DNA from: Nostoc sp. WHI
GTDB taxonomy: Bacteria; Cyanobacteriota; Cyanobacteriia; Cyanobacteriales; Nostocaceae
Assembly (NCBI RefSeq): GCF_015714725.1
Contig: NZ_WBKM01000146.1
Span: forward strand, 1-64,000
DNA: 64,000 nucleotides
Reading direction: 5' to 3'
Below are positions 19,848-28,621 of this stretch, in pieces; the stretch's first letter is position 1; every line of letters begins with the position of its first letter. Below the pieces are notes generated by a model. The model saw nothing but the letters and a program-made list of their open reading frames with translations, had not been told where the DNA came from and made no database searches. Made by a program: the position numbers and the translations under genes.

Positions 19848-19920
19848 ATTGCGAGCGTTAGCGGAGCGTCTCGTAGAGAAGCAATCGCAAGGGTTGGGAT
19901 TGCTTCGATTCGCTTGCAAT
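19848..19920. repeat. Imperfect palindromic dispersed repeat
   Basis: ATTGCGAGCG...CGCTTGCAAT outer arms (one mismatch) enclose the hairpin GAAGCAATC...GATTGCTTC. This is a common intergenic repeat design in Nostoc. The 306-base gap between the two glycosyltransferase genes holds nothing else that I can identify. Confidence 0.7.
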
Positions 19921-20033
19921 AACTGTAAACATTTTGGTTCTATTACTTATGGTGTATCGCACCACAACCAAAAAGTGGTATAAGTTGTACATCTGTTTTT
20001 TGAAACCTATTATTTTAACTAAAGATTAAAATA

Positions 20034-21158
20034 ATGAAACTTAAAGTCTTTTTGATATGTACAGGTATGGGTCGCGTTATGCGGGGATATGAGTCTTTTG
20101 CTGAACAAGCATTTCAGGCACTATCAAAAGAACCTTCTCTAGATATAATCCTTTTTAAAGGTGGTGGAAAAGCAAAAGCAAAAGAAATTCCTTTGTGGAA
20201 TTTGCCCCGTCATACCAGAACAGCCTGTAGGATAGCTAAGTACACTAAAACTAGTGCCTATTTAATAGAACAAATATCCTTTTTTTTCAGCCTCATACCA
20301 CACATCCAAACCGATAAACCAGATGTAATTTACTTTAGTGATAATGATATTGGTAATCTCCTCGCACATTGGCGGCGTTTAACCAAACAAAGCTATAAAT
20401 TACTCTTTCGTAATGGTGGCCCAGTCCGACCAAAGGCTCACATTTTTAATAACTGTGACCTCATACAACAAATTGCACCTCAACATCTTCAGAATTGTTT
20501 AAAAGCAGGGATATCTGCTCAAAAACAGACTTTAGTTACTTCTGGGGCGGAAATAGCTGCTGAATTACAAATACTTTTGCCTTCTGAAAAAGAGGCTTTA
20601 AGAAATAAACTAGGACTACCAGAGAAAACACCTTTAATTCTTTCAGTAGGTTATATCAGTAAAAGCCATAAGCGCATGGATTATTTAATTCGTGAAGTTG
20701 CTAGTTTACCTGAACCACGTCCTTACCTTTTGCTGCTAGGCCACCAGGATGGAAATTCACCCGAAATTATTGAACTGGGTAACAGCTTATTAGGTGCTGA
20801 AAATTTTCAAGTCAGAACTGTAGCCTCTCATGAAGTTGCAAATTACTACAAAATTGCAGATGCTTTCGTGTTAGCTTCCGTCAGTGAAGGATTAGGAAGG
20901 GTGTTTTTAGAGGCAATGTCATACGGCTTACCCTGTATGGTTCATGATTATGGCGTTACCCGTTACATCTTTGAAAATAAAGGGTATTTTGGCGATTTTA
21001 CACACAAAGGAAGTTTGGCAGATTTAATTAGTCAAATACTATCTGAAAATGAAGATAAATCTAAATTTTATCAGCGTCATCACTTCATTTATGAGCGTTT
21101 TAGCTGGGATAAATTGCTGCCAAGCTATGTTAAGATGATTCGCATGTTAACTAATTGA
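20034..21158 (+). CDS. Glycosyltransferase family 4 (GT-B)
   Basis: 374 residues with the GT4 pattern: N-terminal MGRVMRGYESFAEQAFQAL, donor domain starting LILSVGYISKSHKRMDYLI, then FVLASVSEGLGRVFLEAMSYGLPCMVHDYG, where the EGLGRVFLEAM segment is the E-x7-E nucleotide-sugar motif. It is a retaining transferase that adds a hexose, probably from a UDP- or GDP-sugar, to a growing glycan or lipid. No membrane segment. Second and last rightward gene of the island; convergent with the next gene. Confidence 0.9.
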   Translation: MKLKVFLICTGMGRVMRGYESFAEQAFQALSKEPSLDIILFKGGGKAKAKEIPLWNLPRHTRTACRIAKYTKTSAYLIEQISFFFSLIPHIQTDKPDVIYFSDNDIGNLLAHWRRLTKQSYKLLFRNGGPVRPKAHIFNNCDLIQQIAPQHLQNCLKAGISAQKQTLVTSGAEIAAELQILLPSEKEALRNKLGLPEKTPLILSVGYISKSHKRMDYLIREVASLPEPRPYLLLLGHQDGNSPEIIELGNSLLGAENFQVRTVASHEVANYYKIADAFVLASVSEGLGRVFLEAMSYGLPCMVHDYGVTRYIFENKGYFGDFTHKGSLADLISQILSENEDKSKFYQRHHFIYERFSWDKLLPSYVKMIRMLTN

Positions 21159-21191
21159 ACAAAAAAAACTTTTAAGTTAATTTTTGCTCAA

Positions 21192-22226
21192 TTATTGAGT
21201 AATTTTATCCTTAAAATTGCGATACTTCAGCTTAATATTATTAGCTCTTTGGTTCAGAAAACTTTTAGTAGTATTTTGTAACCGTGTGAGCAGAGTGGGA
21301 CGCTTAAAGCTTTGAGGTCTGTCTACTGGAGATTTTAAATACCGATAATACAAAAACAAGTCTCGGTAAGGAAAACTAACATCTTCACCAGTACAAAGTT
21401 TAGTAAAACTTGATGAACTTATGCTCATGTAGTGTAAGTATGTTAACCGCCGCCCTTGGTCGTATAAGATATTATCTACTACATCAAATTGAGAACTCCA
21501 GTGGTTACCAGTTGCTTGTTCCGAGTCATGGTAAGCAAAGTTATAATATGAGATACCACTTCTCAATACCATGTAGTTAAATAAAGATTGGTCAGGTGCT
21601 AAAAAAGCCATGACATCAGCTTCACCTGAGATTAATTTTTCGAGTAAGTCCGCTCTTATCGCTGGAGAAAAAATATTTTTCTTCGTGGCAAACCAACCAG
21701 CACAAAATACTTGAGCCTGCAATTTTTCTGAGTTAAAAATTTGCTGTATCTGCTCTGGAGAGCCATCGAAAATAAATTTTAATTCCGACTTATACTGAAA
21801 ATCATTAACTACCCAATCATAGGTGTCTAATTTATCAAATACATAATCTATGGGCCCCATTAACAACGTATCTGCATCAAAATAAATAAATCTATCAAAA
21901 GGGCCATCCACAGCACAAAATTTGCGGTGCATAGGTAATTCATAGAGTTCTGGAAAGCCCCACTCTCGCCAAGTTTTTTGTGCTCTGGGATAATTTTTCC
22001 ATATCTGGATGGCAAAGTTATCCCAGTAAGCTATGACATCAGAATCTTCAAATAAGGTAACATTATCTCTAGATGCAATCTCTACCTTTACTTTGTCTAG
22101 CCGTTCATTATATGGAAGTATACAAATAGGAATTTTCCTACCAGCATTAGCTTCTATACTATTAAGCAACGCAACTAGTTGGTCATAGACAACATCATTT
22201 GCTAGGATGTAAATGCCATCAATCAT
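21192..22226 (-). CDS. GT8-like glycosyltransferase, paralog 1
   Basis: 344 residues from ATG 22226, chosen because GGAG lies 7 bases upstream and the paralogs align from IDGIYILANDVVYDQ. The DxD motif is FIYFDADTLLMG. The C-terminal half contains VFCAGWFATKKNIF and the acceptor/donor loop LAPDQSLFNYMVLRSGISYYNFAYHD. It is closely similar to the gene at 23137-24114 over its whole length and more distantly to the one between them. A Mn-dependent sugar transfer reaction is inferred; substrates are unknown. Confidence 0.82.
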   Translation of the reverse strand: MIDGIYILANDVVYDQLVALLNSIEANAGRKIPICILPYNERLDKVKVEIASRDNVTLFEDSDVIAYWDNFAIQIWKNYPRAQKTWREWGFPELYELPMHRKFCAVDGPFDRFIYFDADTLLMGPIDYVFDKLDTYDWVVNDFQYKSELKFIFDGSPEQIQQIFNSEKLQAQVFCAGWFATKKNIFSPAIRADLLEKLISGEADVMAFLAPDQSLFNYMVLRSGISYYNFAYHDSEQATGNHWSSQFDVVDNILYDQGRRLTYLHYMSISSSSFTKLCTGEDVSFPYRDLFLYYRYLKSPVDRPQSFKRPTLLTRLQNTTKSFLNQRANNIKLKYRNFKDKITQ

Positions 22227-22242
22227 TGGGATACTCCTAATA

Positions 22243-23133
22243 TTAAGTGCGGGCAACAACAAAAGGAAAGAAACGGCGAGTTAGTTTGGAGATGAAAGCA
22301 AATTTTCCTTCATGGAGATAGCGATAGTGTTCCCATAATTGCCAATAGGGACTACCAGTTTTCATCCGCGTACCAGCCCAGTGGAGATATTTTAGTCGTT
22401 GTCCTCGGTCATATAAAGCGTATTCTTGCTGTTGAAAATTTTGTGAACCTGCCCAACTACCAGGCCCTCCCCCAGGAATTTTGACGAGATTACCACGTTT
22501 AGAAATTAGTTTGAGAACAAGATAATTTAAAATTGGTTGGTCTGTAACTCCTTCCGAAAAATCGAAATATTCTCGATGGGCTGCACACTCGCGCAAAGCT
22601 TCATCCATCTGTTCTTCGGTAATAATTCCTTTTCTCGAAGCCCAAAAGCCACTGTTGAAAACGTCTTGAAGTTGAGCATCGGAAAAAATTTGCTGCTCTT
22701 TCACAAATGGGGAAAAGATATTTCGCAGTTTGTCATTGGCATGATGGTAATCACAACAGAAGAAATCGACTTCTGAAAGTTTGTCTAAATTGTCGGCGAT
22801 TTTTTCAAAAACGACAATATCAGTATCAATATAAATAAACTCATCTAAAGGGCCAAACCACGCCACCAATTTACGCATTTTGTTGGGTAAGGCAAGGAAA
22901 TCTTTATCAAAAATTTCTCCTATCCGTTTGGTAAATTTATCAATAAGTTCTAAATCTGGGAAAATTTGGACGTTGTGTAAAGTAGCGAGCTGCTCTGCCA
23001 CCTTGTGATAATTCTCATTAAAAGGTATGAGATAAATAGTAACTTCTCGGTCATGGAAACGAATGCTATTGAGTAAGGCAATAGCATTATCAATAACACG
23101 GTCATTGGCAACAATATAAATTCCCCTACTCAT
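22243..23133 (-). CDS. GT8-like glycosyltransferase, paralog 2 (DTD motif)
   Basis: 296 residues, start ATG 23133 with AAGGA upstream. Opens GIYIVANDRVIDNAIALLNSI like its two neighbours. The metal motif is FIYIDTDIVVFE, so Asp-Thr-Asp replaces Asp-Ala-Asp. NSGFWASRKGIITEEQM and TDQPILNYLVLKLI correspond to the conserved C-terminal blocks. It is shorter and more diverged than the flanking paralogs, suggesting older duplication and perhaps a different donor or acceptor. Confidence 0.8.
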   Translation of the reverse strand: MSRGIYIVANDRVIDNAIALLNSIRFHDREVTIYLIPFNENYHKVAEQLATLHNVQIFPDLELIDKFTKRIGEIFDKDFLALPNKMRKLVAWFGPLDEFIYIDTDIVVFEKIADNLDKLSEVDFFCCDYHHANDKLRNIFSPFVKEQQIFSDAQLQDVFNSGFWASRKGIITEEQMDEALRECAAHREYFDFSEGVTDQPILNYLVLKLISKRGNLVKIPGGGPGSWAGSQNFQQQEYALYDRGQRLKYLHWAGTRMKTGSPYWQLWEHYRYLHEGKFAFISKLTRRFFPFVVART

Positions 23134-23136
23134 ACA

Positions 23137-24114
23137 TTATCCTTGGTTAATTAACTTAAGTTTTCGCAAAGCTCTCGTAAGTAAGTTTGGTGTTAGAGCG
23201 TCATTATAACTCTTAGGAGGATTTTTAAAGACTGGACGCTTCTCTGGTTCTTTTAGGTAACGATAATAGAGAAATAAATCTCGATAGGGAAACTCAATAT
23301 TTTCTCCAGCACAGACTGCTTGATTGATATTCGGAGGAATCCCAATGTAATGAAGGTAAGTTAGTCTATTCCCTTTGTCATAAAGAATTTTATCTTTTTC
23401 TTCAAAATGATCAGAAGTAACAGAATTACCTGTAGTTTGATGATTTGGTAAGTTATGGGCAAAGTTATAAACTGGTATGCCAGACCTCATAAACATATAG
23501 TTTAGAACTGGTTGGTCTCCTGTTGGATAGAGTATTTCCCTCTCCCCTGCTCTCAAATTAGCTAATAGCTGATTTAATTTGTCTGGTTCAAACAAGCCTT
23601 TTTTAGAAGCGTAAAATCCTGAACAAAATATTTCTGTTCTGATTCGATTTTCATCAAAAACTTGTAGTAGTTTAACCGAACTAATGTTATAAACTTTATC
23701 TGGATGTTTAAACTGGAAATCGTAGACAACACAGTTATATTCATCTAATTTCTGAAAAATCAAATCTAGTGAATTCATTACTAGAGTATCAGCATCCAAA
23801 TAAACAAACCGATCAAAGGGTCCATCAAACGCACAAAATCGCCGATGACCACCATAAATTCTGTATTTATTTTTGTTCATACTAGCAGGACTGGCCTCTA
23901 GCATAAATTGATCCCAGCGATTGATTGATTCCTGATTATCGTAAAGAAATACATTAGGGCGGTTAGCTATTTCGTCAGCAATTCGCTGTGTCTGATCATC
24001 GAACGGATAGATACAAACAGGAGTTTCTGGACCCAAGATAACATCAATACTGTTGAGCAAAGCCACCAGTTGATCGAAAACATAATCATTGCCAAGGGTA
24101 CAAATACCATTCAT
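23137..24114 (-). CDS. GT8-like glycosyltransferase, paralog 3
   Basis: 325 residues, opening NGICTLGNDYVFDQLVALLNSI. DxD motif FVYLDADTLVMN; IFCSGFYASKKGLF; TGDQPVLNYMFMRSGIPVYNFAHNLP; and LTYLHYIGIPPN, all matching paralog 1 closely. The start codon follows the stop of the GT10-like gene after 3 bases, so the genes form one operon running from 28.6 kb (or further) to 21.2 kb. Confidence 0.82.
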   Translation of the reverse strand: MNGICTLGNDYVFDQLVALLNSIDVILGPETPVCIYPFDDQTQRIADEIANRPNVFLYDNQESINRWDQFMLEASPASMNKNKYRIYGGHRRFCAFDGPFDRFVYLDADTLVMNSLDLIFQKLDEYNCVVYDFQFKHPDKVYNISSVKLLQVFDENRIRTEIFCSGFYASKKGLFEPDKLNQLLANLRAGEREILYPTGDQPVLNYMFMRSGIPVYNFAHNLPNHQTTGNSVTSDHFEEKDKILYDKGNRLTYLHYIGIPPNINQAVCAGENIEFPYRDLFLYYRYLKEPEKRPVFKNPPKSYNDALTPNLLTRALRKLKLINQG

Positions 24115-24117
24115 AAT

Positions 24118-25077
24118 TTATAAGTGTTGATCAACAAAGTTTGACAACCAGTTAAGTAGGTTTAATTTGTGTAAAATGATTTGACGCGCTTCTGCGATCG
24201 CATCTTTAGCAGCATACCAAGCATCAGGTGTAGCTGTCACTTCTTTGATGTAGGCAATGCCTTTTTCATCTAAACTCGGCAATCTTAAAAAACTACCCGG
24301 TGGCAATAATTTATCAGCAGCCGGGCCACCATAGTAAATTGGTAGACACCAAGCAAGCAAACTATCCCAAAGTTTCTCGCTCACATACAAATTATTATCA
24401 GCATAATTTTCAATCGCCAGATTGTAATAGTATGGTGCCATGCCATACCATTTGTTACCCAGTTCTCCCGACTTTTTAGCCCATTCTGGTAAGTTACGCC
24501 CATATAAATCAAACTTAATGCCACTAGATTGTAGGGACTGCAAAAAGTCTAAACGCTGGCGATGGTTGACTGTACGGCTAATTCCAGAAGTAATCCAACT
24601 ACATGGGGCAACTTTTTCGGGCGGTGGCATTTCATTTAAATCTTGAAATGAATTTGAATGATACCAAATCGCAGGCATATAGTCAGGAGTGGGAGCAAAA
24701 TCATCTGGGCCAGAAACGTAGCCGCAATACTTTTGGGCTTGTTGGTAATTATAATTAGCTTTTTTTACAACTTCATCTAAAGGTGGTTCTCTTAGTAAAT
24801 AAATAATCCGCTCTTTATTGACACCACGCAGTAGAGAATCAACATTGACTACTTTTTTTTGCGGCCGTTTGCGTAAGCTAGCTAACCAAGATTTTTGTGG
24901 TGATGCTTGGGGAAAATCAAATTGATACATCAGCAGAAAATCTGGTTTGTCTGCTAGTGCTTGCATTTGCATATTGCCCCAAACTCCAAATTGATTTGGG
25001 GTTTGTTGCCACAGCCAATCGGCTCTGGTTTCTAAACCTTGATAGCTGCTAATCATACCTACTGTTGTAATAGTCAT
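24118..25077 (-). CDS. GT10-like (alpha-1,3-fucosyltransferase family) protein
   Basis: 319 residues. The C-terminal half carries the family-10 motif: YADNNLYVSEKLWDSLLAWCLPIYYGGP, followed by a LRLPSL segment, corresponding to the GDP-fucose-binding region (YVTEKLWDAL..G.VPVYYG in relatives). The N-terminal half recognises the acceptor. ISRTVNHRQRLDFLQSL and FDLYGRNLPEW also fit bacterial GT10 proteins. Fucose or a similar 6-deoxy sugar as donor is an inference. An FUT11-like gene at 30.7-31.6 kb supports fucose in the product. Confidence 0.78.
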   Translation of the reverse strand: MTITTVGMISSYQGLETRADWLWQQTPNQFGVWGNMQMQALADKPDFLLMYQFDFPQASPQKSWLASLRKRPQKKVVNVDSLLRGVNKERIIYLLREPPLDEVVKKANYNYQQAQKYCGYVSGPDDFAPTPDYMPAIWYHSNSFQDLNEMPPPEKVAPCSWITSGISRTVNHRQRLDFLQSLQSSGIKFDLYGRNLPEWAKKSGELGNKWYGMAPYYYNLAIENYADNNLYVSEKLWDSLLAWCLPIYYGGPAADKLLPPGSFLRLPSLDEKGIAYIKEVTATPDAWYAAKDAIAEARQIILHKLNLLNWLSNFVDQHL

Positions 25078-25114
25078 TTTAGTTATTATTTATCATGAAT
25101 TATTCCTATTTTCC

Positions 25115-26338
25115 TTACGCAATCAGTTGGGGCAACAAAGATTTATCAACATAACTAAGGATTTTTGCCGCTCGATTTTCCCAGGAAAATTGCTTGACAA
25201 ATTCGATACTATCTGGATAACCTTCTATCTTTCTAGGATAAGTTTCTAAAACCCGCTTTAGACATTCGGCAAATTTGCTGGGGTTATCTGGCTCACACCA
25301 AGCTGCGATCGCTTGAGTATCTTGAAACTCAATTAATGATTGAATTTCCGTGGAAACAATAGGAGTTCCAGAGGCGAAGTAGTCAAACAGCTTTAAGGGA
25401 GATGTGAAAGTTGCCGCTTTTCCCGAACAATGAGGGTGAGCTAAAACATCGGCTGCTTGTAGCAAAGATGCTAACTCATTATGCAAAATATAGCCCAAAA
25501 ATTTAATATTATGAACCTGTTTTTCTTTTACCAATTGCTGATAATATTCAACTTCTGTTGGCTTACCCCCTGCACAGGCAAATTGCACATTGGGCATTTC
25601 TTTAGCTACATCAATTAGGACATCAATACCTTTAAATTGCTGTAGCGCTCCTGCATAAACTACCAATTTTTGGCTTTCGTCTTGCAATAGTTTTTGACGC
25701 CATTTTGCCGCTTTTTCTGGTTGTCTCTGCATAAACAACTGATTAAAACCATTATGCAGCTTAATTAATTTTTCTGGTGGCATCCCATTTTTAATCATGC
25801 TTTCGCGGATTGTGTCTACAACTGTGACAACAATTTGCAACAACGGATTTGTAACAATTTCTGGCTCAAATGCCTTGTCTTCGTGGTGGTGGTGTTCGTA
25901 AATTGCGGGAACGCCATTTTTAATCGCAGCTTTTACAAAATTCCAGTTGCGACTGTGGACAAGTTTAGTAGTTGGAACTATATGAAATGGTAAATAATAC
26001 TTGCTGGCAATGGTGTTAGAGTTGGTAAATTTGCTCGGAAAATGATCAATCGGCCAAGGCATCGGTAAAGGAGCAACTTTTAACTTGTCATGAAGGTTGT
26101 AATATTCAATAAGTTCTATTGGTGTTTTTCTCGGTTGAAAAGGACGAGCTAGATTAGCTATATTCATAGCTTTTGCTCCTTTTTCCGGGTATACCAAAAC
26201 TGTTGAATATCCCAAGTTGGCGGCGGCGTTAGCTGCATTTGTAGACTGCACTAGGTGAGCCTCTGGCTGCGGTAGCTCTTCACCAATAAAGAAAATATAG
26301 TGTTTTTTTAAATTCGGATTTTTCATAATTTTAGACAT
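25115..26338 (-). CDS. Glycosyltransferase family 4 (GT-B)
   Basis: About 407 residues. The acceptor domain opens YIFFIGEELPQPEAHLVQSTNAANAAANLGYSTVLVYP; the donor domain has LVVYAGALQQFKGIDVLIDVAKEMP and HPHCSGKAATFTSPLKLFDYFASGTPIVSTEI, where the Glu of the usual E-x7-E site is replaced around SPLKLFDYFASG, as in many bacterial GT4. The start is ambiguous among ATG 26353, 26338 and 26326, all overlapping or touching the stop of the ABC exporter gene (26331); no ribosome-binding site decides. Confidence 0.86.
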   Translation of the reverse strand: MSKIMKNPNLKKHYIFFIGEELPQPEAHLVQSTNAANAAANLGYSTVLVYPEKGAKAMNIANLARPFQPRKTPIELIEYYNLHDKLKVAPLPMPWPIDHFPSKFTNSNTIASKYYLPFHIVPTTKLVHSRNWNFVKAAIKNGVPAIYEHHHHEDKAFEPEIVTNPLLQIVVTVVDTIRESMIKNGMPPEKLIKLHNGFNQLFMQRQPEKAAKWRQKLLQDESQKLVVYAGALQQFKGIDVLIDVAKEMPNVQFACAGGKPTEVEYYQQLVKEKQVHNIKFLGYILHNELASLLQAADVLAHPHCSGKAATFTSPLKLFDYFASGTPIVSTEIQSLIEFQDTQAIAAWCEPDNPSKFAECLKRVLETYPRKIEGYPDSIEFVKQFSWENRAAKILSYVDKSLLPQLIA

Positions 26339-28580
26339 TAATACTATTTTCAAATTTTTCTAAATTATCGAGCAGATACATAGCAGATTCATAACTTTCA
26401 GTAATTAATCCATTTTGTTCTTCTGTGGTGTATACCAAATTATCAGCTAAAGAGCGGAGAGAGCTAAGTATGAGGTTAAGAGAAGTCCGAAACTCAACGG
26501 AGATATGATTAAATGTTTGATAATGGTTACTGATAACATTCTGATTTTGGTCAGAAATTGAGAGAGTTTGCCCCTTAATTTGTAAGTTAATAACATCCTC
26601 AAAAACATCAATGATGTTGAGAATTCTCCAAGCTGATTTGTAAGAGTCTTCAATTAATTCGTGCCGTTCTTGGGAATCATCTACCAGATCATCAAGCAAT
26701 AAGCGGATGAATCCAATCATTGAGTTTAATTGAGTACGAATTTCGTGAGAGATGCGGAGCAAGCTTTGATTGGATTTGGTATCAGTTTCAGGACGTTCAG
26801 TAAATTGCATTGAGTACAAACGTGAGTAGTAACCCCCCTTTTGTAAAAGTTCTTCATGGGTTCCCACCTCTACTACCTGTCCTTGCTCTAATACAGCAAT
26901 TTGATTGGCTTTTTGGACTGTGGAAAGGCGGTGAGCAATTACTAGGGTGGTACGATCGCGACTCAAATCATCGAGTGCAGCTTGTACTAAGCGTTCAGAA
27001 ACGGTATCTAAAGCGCTGGTGGCTTCATCTAAAATCAGAATTTCGGGATTTTGGAGGAGGGCGCGGGCGATCGCTAATCTTTGTCTTTGTCCACCAGACA
27101 ACATCACACCGCGATCGCCAATAAAGGTGTCAAATCCCTGAGGTAATTTGCTAATAAACTCGTATGCATTAGCCCGCTTGGCTGCTGTCAGAATTTCATT
27201 CTCAGTAGCCTCTGGTCGTCCATAGGCGATGTTATTCTGCACCGAGTCATTGAAAAGAAAGGTGTCTTGACTGACAATTCCCATCCGCTTTCGCAGGGAT
27301 ATAACATCGAACTCCCGTAAATCAGTACTGTCAATGGTAATACTGCCAGCTATGGGGTCGTAGAATCTGGGTAAAAGGTCTGCCAAAGTAGATTTACCAG
27401 CCCCAGAACCACCTACTAATGCTAAGGTCGTGCCACGCGGTAAATATAAATTTACATCTTTGAGTACTAATTTCTCATGACCAGGGTAGGCAAAGCAAAG
27501 AGAATTAAAAGATACTCCCTTTTGTAATTTTGTGTAGGGAAGCTTACCTTTGTCCATGAATGGCTTATCGTGCAAGCTTAAAAACTCATTTGTCACATCC
27601 ACACTGGCGGCGGTACTGGCAAAGTTGCTACGAATAGTATTTAGCTGAGAAATCAACGGCAGCACTCGCAGCAGCACTAATAAATATGTCAGGAGTACAG
27701 TGGAAAGAGAAGAAACCTGTTCATTAAAGAAGGTTTTACTCAAAAGTACAATTAGCAGCAAAGCTGTAATACCCATCACCTCACTCACAGGTGCGATCGC
27801 TTCGGAATTAACTTGAGATCGGAAATCTGCTAATTCGCGATCGCGAATCAATTTTTTAATCCGTTGATATTCTCTTTCTTGATTTCCCGTCGCCTTTACC
27901 AGCCTAATTCCGTTCAGGGTTTCTAGTACAGAGATTGAGTATGCTTTAGACATCTCACTAAGCTGCTTCCCAAAACTTTTAGACCGAGAAATAGCATACT
28001 GATTTACTAAGGTCACCAAAAACAACAAAAATGTAGCGGCAATTGTTAACTGCCAAGAAATTGACAGCAATAAACCGACAAAAACTAAAATTGTGATTAT
28101 CAGGATAACTATCTTTACTGTACTACCTATAGAACTTGCAGCCCTGCCAATTTCTCCACCAAGCCGGTTGATTAAATCACCAACCTTTGTCTTGGCATAA
28201 TAATCTATATCAATTTCTAGTAATAGCCTTAATCCGGTTTCTCGCATGTCCGCAGTCAGCTTTCTGGTTAAAGAACTGGATGCTAAGGCGCTGGCATAAG
28301 TAGCTAAATTTTTTAAAATAATCGTGAATATAATTGCCCCAGCCATTACTCCTATCCGGTAAGTCTCTGGAGTATTATCAAAGGGAGAAAGCATCGTTTT
28401 AAGGATGGGTGGGGCGGTACTTAAATCTACTTCTTGCCCCACAATTTTTAAAACTACTGGCACAATTAAAGCTGTGCTGATCCCATTAAATAAAGCTCCA
28501 GAAAATCCTAACAATATTGTCAGCAGAATTAAACCTGGATAGGGTTTCGCGAATCTTAGTAGTAGCTTTCTGGTAGACAT
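26331..28580 (-). CDS. ABC exporter (MsbA/HepA type) with C-terminal tandem DHp-like domains
   Basis: 749 residues. Transmembrane domain about 1-330 with six hydrophobic helices; nucleotide-binding domain about 345-590 with Walker A GGSGAGKST, signature LSGGQRQRLAIARALL, Walker B ILILDEATSALD and H-loop IAHRLSTV. Such homodimeric exporters flip lipid-linked glycans or glycolipids. Unusually, after the ABC domain comes a ~150-residue tail with RISHEIRTQLNSMIGFIRLLL (H612) and a second, similar segment VEFRTSLNLILSSLRSLADNL lacking the His. Both continue as helical hairpins (HELIEDSYKSAWRILNIID and NGLITESYESAMYLLDNLE). They look like histidine-kinase HisKA/DHp domains without an ATPase domain. 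It sits among the glycosyltransferases. Confidence 0.9.
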   Translation of the reverse strand: MSTRKLLLRFAKPYPGLILLTILLGFSGALFNGISTALIVPVVLKIVGQEVDLSTAPPILKTMLSPFDNTPETYRIGVMAGAIIFTIILKNLATYASALASSSLTRKLTADMRETGLRLLLEIDIDYYAKTKVGDLINRLGGEIGRAASSIGSTVKIVILIITILVFVGLLLSISWQLTIAATFLLFLVTLVNQYAISRSKSFGKQLSEMSKAYSISVLETLNGIRLVKATGNQEREYQRIKKLIRDRELADFRSQVNSEAIAPVSEVMGITALLLIVLLSKTFFNEQVSSLSTVLLTYLLVLLRVLPLISQLNTIRSNFASTAASVDVTNEFLSLHDKPFMDKGKLPYTKLQKGVSFNSLCFAYPGHEKLVLKDVNLYLPRGTTLALVGGSGAGKSTLADLLPRFYDPIAGSITIDSTDLREFDVISLRKRMGIVSQDTFLFNDSVQNNIAYGRPEATENEILTAAKRANAYEFISKLPQGFDTFIGDRGVMLSGGQRQRLAIARALLQNPEILILDEATSALDTVSERLVQAALDDLSRDRTTLVIAHRLSTVQKANQIAVLEQGQVVEVGTHEELLQKGGYYSRLYSMQFTERPETDTKSNQSLLRISHEIRTQLNSMIGFIRLLLDDLVDDSQERHELIEDSYKSAWRILNIIDVFEDVINLQIKGQTLSISDQNQNVISNHYQTFNHISVEFRTSLNLILSSLRSLADNLVYTTEEQNGLITESYESAMYLLDNLEKFENSINV

Positions 28581-28621
28581 TGGGTATTTTTATGCCAATT
28601 TCACTTAATTATTAAGATTAT

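Noticed and set aside
28581-28621. Separate histidine-kinase fragment next to the ABC exporter
   Set aside because: The DHp-like sequence is in the same open frame as the exporter and on its C-terminal side, not upstream, so it is a fusion and not a separate gene.
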